DNA from: Clavelina lepadiformis
Lineage: Eukaryota; Chordata; Ascidiacea; Aplousobranchia; Clavelinidae
Reading direction: 5' to 3'
NCBI RefSeq assembly: GCF_947623445.1
Contig: NC_135245.1
Coordinates: 5,277,501 to 5,341,500 of the forward strand
Length of the DNA: 64,000 bases
The notes under the pieces were generated by a model that made no database searches, was not told the origin of the DNA, and worked only from the letters and a program-made list of their open reading frames with translations. Shown here one piece after another: positions 50,097 to 64,000 of the stretch; position 1 is the first letter of the stretch; every line of letters begins with the position of its first letter. The position numbers and the translations under genes were made by a program.

Positions 50097-53000
50097 ATGG
50101 ACATCACTTCCATTGCTTTCGATAGCAGGAGTCTGCCCTGTTTATGGCAATCGCCTGATAGAGACTATATACCTCTGATTAATTATCCAAACAAAGATGG
50201 AAATTTTAAAGTGTACGGCTCTTTAGAACTATCATGGGAAGACACTTCTCCTAGCAGTGGGGCCTTGGAAACCTTGATGCAACACGTACGCACCTGCCGA
50301 GCAACATTTGAGAATTTAAAACAAAATACTTTTGACAGCCTTGCTAAGCTTGGTAAAGATAATTTTAGTGTTCCGTTACACCCTAAAACTCCTTCTGCAG
50401 CTACGAAGACAAAATCTCGCACTCGAGGAATACAGAAAAAGAAAAGTGTGCTTCAAGTACCACCCAGAAGGAGCTCAAGAAGACAAGCAAGAAGTGAAAA
50501 TAATCCTCGCATTTCAATGGAAGTTATTGACACGTTAACTTCTCTTGGACTTGTTAAGCAGACTAAGAAACAGAAAAAGGTTGACAAAATTTCCCCTTCA
50601 CAGCCTGAAGAGTTCTCAAAGGAAACAAGTAAAACTGTTACTAACAACACTGCTGTTTTCGAAGAGCACATTAGCCAAACCTCTCCTCATCACTCTCCTA
50701 AAGTGCGTCAGCTGATTGAATATCACGAGCATGCTGTTGCTGAGGTTACAGAAGCTACTGATAAACAGCCATATCGTCAAACTGGAGGCTCTGGAACCCA
50801 TTCGAAAGAAGAGCAACTCGTTGACAAAAAGTCTACTGAAACTGATGAGAAAGCAGTTGAAAGCAGTGTGATGGAAGTGGATGCTAATGATTCATGTAAT
50901 ACTTTGGCCATTGCTGTGGAGCAAGATGAACCTGAAGAAATGGATGAAGCTGCAACAGATGGGCGTGCCTCTATATCACAGATCATAAATTCTGCAAATG
51001 AAGAACGTAACAGTTTGAAAAGAAAATCAGAATGCGCCACTTCATCTTCACAAATATCAGCCAATATCTCTTCAGTGTGCTCATCCTCCGCAGCGACGAT
51101 TGATCTTGATGAATTTGTGTCAAATCAGGAAATCCGTTCCAACCCAAAAGAAGACACCATGGAGCAGAGTGATTTCATTTTTACTCTCTCAGATAAGAGT
51201 GATAAGGAAGATGATGAACCAGTTCCAGCTACGAAAACAACATCCATTCCTCCAAAAAAATCATACTCCCTTCGAAAATCCATCAAGAGTACTGCGAGAT
51301 GTTTAGATGGGCTAGCTGCAAAACGAAGATCAACTCGTCAAAGTCAGCGGCTCAAGGTAATGCAGAATGTCAGTATAAGCTCACTCAATGCAGAAAATAC
51401 CACTTTGTGCAATAACCTCACCACTACAGAAAAGAGTGCCACAACAGATGATGACACAGAAAGCACTATTTCGCCTATTCAGGAAATCGGTGAGGACAGA
51501 GATCAGCGTAACAAAGAAGGTCTGAAAAAGTACATATCCAAACCGAAAATTATAAAACCAATTGTCAGGCCAACTATAAAACGAAATATTAAAAAATCCA
51601 CTTCTATCAAATCTGCTGGACAGCTAAAGAGGTCTCGAGCTCACCTGGGTAAAGACACCTCGTTTCATTGTGAGAACAAAGCAGGAGGTTTGTCTACTCC
51701 AAGTCCGCCTAAACAAAAACGACCTCGTAATATTGTGCAAGTGTCAAAATTCTTGAATCGTTCCACTGCTGCAAGCCGTGCACGCAAAACTCCAGGTCGA
51801 GCATCTCCTGTTCCAACACGCTCTCGTTTTGAGTTTCGAATGCTACAGACACCAACCTCCTCAAATATTAACAACACCGTGAAGTCATTCCTCTTGAGGA
51901 ACACACCAGAAAAAATAAACAAAGAAAATGATGCTTTGCTCAAGAAAAAACAAATGGAGGAAAAAAGACGCAAGGAAGAGGAACTTCAACACAAACTTGA
52001 AGAGGAAAAACAACTGAGAATCACAGAACAAAAAAAGAAACGAGAGGAACGTGCAAAGAGAGCTATTGAAATCCGCATGGCAAGGGAAAAGGCAGAAAAA
52101 GAGAGAAAAGATCAACTTCAAGATCGATGGGAGCAGCGAATTGCTGATGCAGATCGCAACAAAAATCAGCGCAGAGTCGAAGAGAATGTTAAAATGTTAC
52201 GTGAAATGGAGAAACAGTCGAAAGCTGAAGCAAAGCGCAAAGAAGAAGAAGAAGAAAAACTCAAACGGATTGAAGAGCAAAAGAATGCTCGTCGTGAACG
52301 AGAAGTTTTAAGGAGGCAGAAAAAGGAAGAAGCTAAACTTGCCCGGGCCGAAGAAAAGCGCAAAAAGGAAGAGCTGAAAAAGTTAAAGGAGGAAGAGAGG
52401 ATTAGAGAGGAGCAACTGAAGCAAGAGGAACAATTGGTACGAGAAAGAGAGGAAGCCAAAAGGAGGGAAGACGAAGAAGCTAAAAGAAAGCAAGAAGAGT
52501 TAGAAAAGAAGGCCCTTGAAGAAAAGCTTCGAAAGAAAATGGAAGCTGCTAAGAAGAGAGAAGATTTGAGAAAGAAAGTGGAAGAAGAAAGAAGACTTCG
52601 TGAGGGGGCTGCCAAACAAGAAGCTGCCAAACAAGAAGCTGCCAAAGCGAAACTAGTGCCACAGGAAGATGCTGCCTATTACAAAAAAATACGGGAAGCA
52701 GAAGAACGGATAAAAGTTCTTCAGCAACAGAGTGTATTGAACACAACTCATACGAATCACGGCACCCCTATTAGAGCTGTTCAGAACACCACATACACGC
52801 AAGATGAGACATTGAACAATTATGACATGACACCGCGTGGCCCAGGTCGTCCATTACTCCCATCAACTAGTGAAGATTACAATATTGAAGATTTTCGAAG
52901 CGATGACAGCACCGACAATGAAGATGAGCCCAAGAAAGTTGTTCCAAAATGGGCAAAGGGTGCCCAGTTGCAGTCTGCCATTATTAAACAATACAGATTT

Positions 53001-53174
53001 CCTCCAAACATAGATCATGTGTTTCCCAACTTGCTTGACCCTGTTAATCTTTCCCGCATTTTTCAGAGATACAAGGAGCGTTACTTTAAACGAACCAGCT
53101 CTGCACATTGGAACTCACCTGTTATGCCGCCGGGTCACATAAGTTTTACTCAACAATGTAAAGGTTTTGATTAA
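50097..53174 (+). CDS. INCENP: INCENP, chromosomal passenger complex scaffold, single exon
   Basis: INCENP anchors survivin and borealin by its N-terminus and activates Aurora B through its C-terminal IN-box at centromeres and the midzone. One uninterrupted frame encodes 1025 residues; human INCENP is about 918. The first in-frame ATG is 50097. Seen in order: an N-terminal region with a helix-like LETLMQHVRTCRATFENLKQ stretch and HPKTPSAATKTKSRTRG (human has PKTPSQKNRRKKRR), a long disordered S/T/K/E-rich part, a charged E/K/R single-helix or coiled-coil region at about residues 600-880, an SDDSTDNEDEPKKVVPKWAKG IN-box start near 930, and RTSSAHWNSP with the Aurora B target TSS at 1000-1002. 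A polypyrimidine-AG (TTTGTTTTTTAG, ending 50042) lies 54 bases upstream, suggesting a spliced leader or 5' UTR intron. Lack of coding introns is unusual for animals. Confidence 0.93.
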   Translation: MDITSIAFDSRSLPCLWQSPDRDYIPLINYPNKDGNFKVYGSLELSWEDTSPSSGALETLMQHVRTCRATFENLKQNTFDSLAKLGKDNFSVPLHPKTPSAATKTKSRTRGIQKKKSVLQVPPRRSSRRQARSENNPRISMEVIDTLTSLGLVKQTKKQKKVDKISPSQPEEFSKETSKTVTNNTAVFEEHISQTSPHHSPKVRQLIEYHEHAVAEVTEATDKQPYRQTGGSGTHSKEEQLVDKKSTETDEKAVESSVMEVDANDSCNTLAIAVEQDEPEEMDEAATDGRASISQIINSANEERNSLKRKSECATSSSQISANISSVCSSSAATIDLDEFVSNQEIRSNPKEDTMEQSDFIFTLSDKSDKEDDEPVPATKTTSIPPKKSYSLRKSIKSTARCLDGLAAKRRSTRQSQRLKVMQNVSISSLNAENTTLCNNLTTTEKSATTDDDTESTISPIQEIGEDRDQRNKEGLKKYISKPKIIKPIVRPTIKRNIKKSTSIKSAGQLKRSRAHLGKDTSFHCENKAGGLSTPSPPKQKRPRNIVQVSKFLNRSTAASRARKTPGRASPVPTRSRFEFRMLQTPTSSNINNTVKSFLLRNTPEKINKENDALLKKKQMEEKRRKEEELQHKLEEEKQLRITEQKKKREERAKRAIEIRMAREKAEKERKDQLQDRWEQRIADADRNKNQRRVEENVKMLREMEKQSKAEAKRKEEEEEKLKRIEEQKNARREREVLRRQKKEEAKLARAEEKRKKEELKKLKEEERIREEQLKQEEQLVREREEAKRREDEEAKRKQEELEKKALEEKLRKKMEAAKKREDLRKKVEEERRLREGAAKQEAAKQEAAKAKLVPQEDAAYYKKIREAEERIKVLQQQSVLNTTHTNHGTPIRAVQNTTYTQDETLNNYDMTPRGPGRPLLPSTSEDYNIEDFRSDDSTDNEDEPKKVVPKWAKGAQLQSAIIKQYRFPPNIDHVFPNLLDPVNLSRIFQRYKERYFKRTSSAHWNSPVMPPGHISFTQQCKGFD

Positions 53175-55458
53175 TGTCTGGTTTTGTATGCGATTATCAC
53201 TTTTTTTGGTAAATGCTACGCATTTGATCTATTATATTTTACTGCTCTGTTTTCCATAGAATTCTTGATTGCTCTATATCAGCGCAAATCATATGGCTTA
53301 GATCACTCTGCCATCACCGAGGTTTTTATATATGACTTCTGTTATAGTTTTGTTGAAAACGTAAGTCTGAATTTAGTCAGTGCTTAAATGGGCTTTTTGC
53401 ATTTGTCCCAAATTTATGCTGTAATGGTAATGATCATTACAAATTATAATTTATTCCTTTCAACTAATGAATTGATACTTTTCGTATTTTGTCATATATG
53501 AAAAACAGCATGAAATTCTATTAACCTGTAAGCTCGCTGTAAAAAGCTTTAACTTGAAAATGTTGTCCCAACAACAAAAGAGTTTTAACTGATTTGTAGC
53601 ATATTTCGCTTTATATTGGCCTGTTTATGTTGTGATTTTCCTTATTATATTTTGTTCATAAACTCTTTCATTCTTAAATTTCTTGAGACACGTAAAATGG
53701 CCATTAGAAAGTTTTATTGTGGTAATACTAAACATTCTGTATTGAATACAATGTTTAAAGGCATAATGAGGCTTGCAGCAAACCAATGAAGTGAGGCATG
53801 TGCATGACGTGCGACGATTTTAGCTGAAGTGGTTTCATTATTGTAACTTGAAACACGCGTAACGAACACCGCTGCAGAGTTTAATAATTTTTTGATGAAG
53901 TTCTTATAACAATTATTCTTATTGCTAGTGCTAGGTTACCGAATATTATACTTTAGACACCAGTTCATAAGTAGCGGGTTTTGTTATCCGGCGCACCAAA
54001 ATAACGAACTTGGATGGTAAAAACACTATCAATTATTTATTTAATGAAAAAAATGTGGTTTGTAAAGTGTAAACGTTTTATCTGCCATGAAACTCTACTT
54101 GAGTTTTTGCAACATTAATCATACCCATTTCTTTATTGGTTCCATGTCAGTTCAACGCCGTTTGAAAAGAACTTAAATTTTGTTTTTTAGCACCGGAGAA
54201 TAGCTTTTTAGTGATAAGCCAGTCGTTTATTTTTAACAGATACTGAGCCGGTTCGTGCGAACCGGTTGTTAACAAGCGTATGTATAGTAGGCCTATGTGT
54301 ATATCGGCCCTGGATCAACATTGCATGCTGCTAGTGAGAGAACCGGATATTAAAACATTTCAATCCCACCATTGGTATACCGATATAGGTACCTTCCAGT
54401 TTATCGAATTTTAAACATTTGACAGTACATTGAGCACAGTATTCAAATTAATTTAGAGGTATTTAGGCCCCAGCATTTTTTCCAAAAAGGGGGTTGTAAT
54501 GACGTGGCTATGGTTAGCCAAACGTGGCCGTCTGGGAGGTACACGATTTTGGGGGATCAAACTTGTAATGGGGTAGTGTGAAAACTAGTTAAGAAATAAT
54601 GTAAGCTGCGGTTTGTAGACTTATTTGAAAAGATTAGGTAGTTGAATGAAAAGTTGACTATATGCCAAGAATTATTATCGTAAGATGTTTACAGGCATTT
54701 GACAGTCACGCATTACTGATTTGTATGACGCAGGCGGCAGACAAGAAAATACCCCAAGGCCCAAGATCTAAAATGCTTTATGTCTACTCTACAGGATTCA
54801 TTCATTTGTCTGATTGAGCAATTTGATTTGACCCTGTTGTACTGTGCTGGGATGATGTTCCAACTCCTATCGCGGACGCAAATTTACCGATTACTGAACT
54901 TTGCGCGAGTTCGTGTATTATAATATAATAATGTAATTTTTGTTAGTCTGAGATGGGCTGCCAGAAAATAGGCAGCTTGTATCCATGGAGTTTCAGTTAA
55001 CAGTAGGCCATAATCAATTAGTCAGATAATCCAGTAGACAGATAATGGAAAATTATTAATGTACAATAAGTTTTATGCCAAAATTTCCAGTTATGGAAAT
55101 TATAGGCCTAATAAACAAACAACACTGAGTTAGTTGATTGAATGAAAACTGCGGTTAATAAATAAACATAAAATTTCCAATGTATGTCAAACTCTGTGTT
55201 TCTACACGCATGTTTCCACTAAAATGAATCCATCCACGAGAATAGTTTCCCGTTCAGGTGGCCCGTTTACGCGGTAAGAATCTTTACACAGGTCGGTTGT
55301 GAATGGAAGTAGAAGATGGTCAGACACGTCACTCATGTCCAGCCATTTTAATCTGTTTAAGTTTTACTATATTTGGCATTAACTTTGATATCACAGAAAT
55401 AGTCTGGAAATCACAGTTTAATTCAACTTGAAGGAACAAACTACAGATAAAGTAGGCA
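53175..55458. other. Intergenic, INCENP to GALNT2
   Basis: No gene was found. It includes the INCENP 3' region and the GALNT2 promoter. One perfect short palindrome, CCGGTTCG-TG-CGAACCGG (54248-54265), stands out, with a further GAACCGG at about 54341. Confidence 0.55.
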
Positions 55459-62892
<7,434 letters not shown>

Positions 62893-64000
62893 CCGGTCGA
62901 ACCGGCGTTTGCCTTTACTGGGTTCGCTCCGGTTTGATGTTATGACGTCATTGGAGATAAGGGCTCGCCTGGGTGAGTGACGTCATCCACGATGGTGTTT
63001 TCCGCGGATTTTTACTTTGATGTAAATAATGATCGCGGCCCGTCTTTGCTCATGTTGCTTTCATGTACGTAAGCACGCTATTGCATTTGTGCGTAGGGAG
63101 TTTTTATGATGCTTTTAACTGCTTTTTCTAAGTTCTAACCTGATTTGCATTTCTCAGAGCTTGCTTGAACTAGAACTTATTGCGTAATATTAATAGCTTT
63201 AGTGCCGTCTCAAAAGCAATGGATAACGAACAATTTTACCAAATTTTAATGTTCCAAGACTCTATTGAAATTATAACGAACAAATTCTAATGCCATTAAA
63301 AGCACCTGATAACTGATTGCACTTAATCCCTGTCTTCCCAGAGAGCTTCACTTTTGCAATTTTGCTTCGTTGCGTAATTTGCGGATACCGAAACTAATTG
63401 TCCGTAACGAAAACCTGCCAAACAAGCCTATAGCCAATACTCAAATTACAAAGTACAGTAACTCAAACAACACAGGTTGCGACGGAAAACAAGTAGCCAT
63501 TTTTTAACGCGCTTGTTAAATTAATATATATGTATCTTTATATTCTTTTCTTTTAACTGAACTTAGAGCTTTAAGTTTAAAAATCCGTAATTATGGAACC
63601 CTGCCGGCTTTTTTGCTTCAAAAATTTTGCCTGGCTCTTTTCATTTCCCGTTTAATGTGTTTGTTCTGTAAATGTAGATGTTGTGACACGTTTGCAGTGT
63701 AGTTGGCTATGGTAGTTTTCAAGCTTTTGGTTTTATTCTCTTTTCAGTATTGCAAGAAATAGTGTTTAACGTCTAGAATTTAGATAAAAACTACAGTATA
63801 GCCAGTCATAAGTTTCCTAAATTCTACTGTGACTTTGCCAGAAAGCATTTTTGTGACAATCACAAAAGTACAATAATTTCGTACGCGAACGTCTTTGAAT
63901 ATGATTCAAAATCGTTCTCATCTATTTGGTTGAAAAACTTTGTATTAATTATTTACTGTTTTAAAAAATTCCAATATATTTAAAAAAAATGAGATTTTAG
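62893..64000. other. Downstream of GALNT2
   Basis: No further gene was recognised. The first 100 bases are GC-richer than the rest and carry two TGACGTCA palindromes (separate entry). Confidence 0.55.
62943..62985. promoter_or_regulatory. Two perfect CRE/ATF palindromes
   Basis: TGACGTCA occurs at 62943-62950 and 62978-62985, 35 bp apart, just after the GALNT2 stop. This is the consensus site of CREB/ATF bZIP factors. Function is inferred only from the motif. Confidence 0.35.

Noticed and set aside
52166..52645. 159-codon minus-strand serine-rich frame
   Set aside because: Antisense shadow of the INCENP helical region.

Overview
The window reads as animal nuclear DNA: AT-rich, with multi-exon genes, short GT-AG introns, many small DNA transposons and no prokaryotic features. 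Exons were joined by hand from splice consensus, reading phase and remembered family sequences. Five complete multi-exon genes and one intronless gene have uninterrupted frames. The gene content, intron sizes and repeats fit an invertebrate deuterostome. A tunicate is my best guess, but that is inference.

Layout: 56-4251 (minus) is CDC45, a replicative helicase subunit, in 16 exons. 4252-8360 is intergenic and carries a hAT element with a perfect 8-bp target duplication. 8361-14340 (plus) is an UNC93A-like membrane protein in 8 exons. Its third intron holds a 1.6-kb inverted-repeat transposon with a decayed ORF. 16187-41699 is a CYP4 (4F-like) cytochrome P450 cluster with complete genes A (16187-21256), B (24149-27679) and D (35534-39201), a 5'-truncated copy C (30857-32562), and two remnants of a further last exon.

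The P450 cluster is the structural highlight. A segment of about 11-12.7 kb (18008-30664) was tandemly duplicated to give 30735-41594. D is the near-identical copy of B. C is the 3' half of A. The right-hand breakpoint lies inside a P450 last-exon remnant. Two hAT elements in gene A have clean empty sites in C, so they inserted after the duplication. A third hAT and a pogo-like element are present in both units and so predate it.

41700-47800 is a bed of hAT-type elements. 47824-50030 is a 2.2-kb element with inverted ends and a broken acidic ORF. It stops 12 bp before a splice-acceptor-like site just upstream of INCENP (50097-53174, plus), which is a single uninterrupted coding exon. 55459-62892 (plus) is GALNT2 in 13 exons. 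The single-copy genes serve unrelated housekeeping roles: replication, chromosome segregation and mucin-type O-glycosylation. Only the P450s form a functional family cluster.
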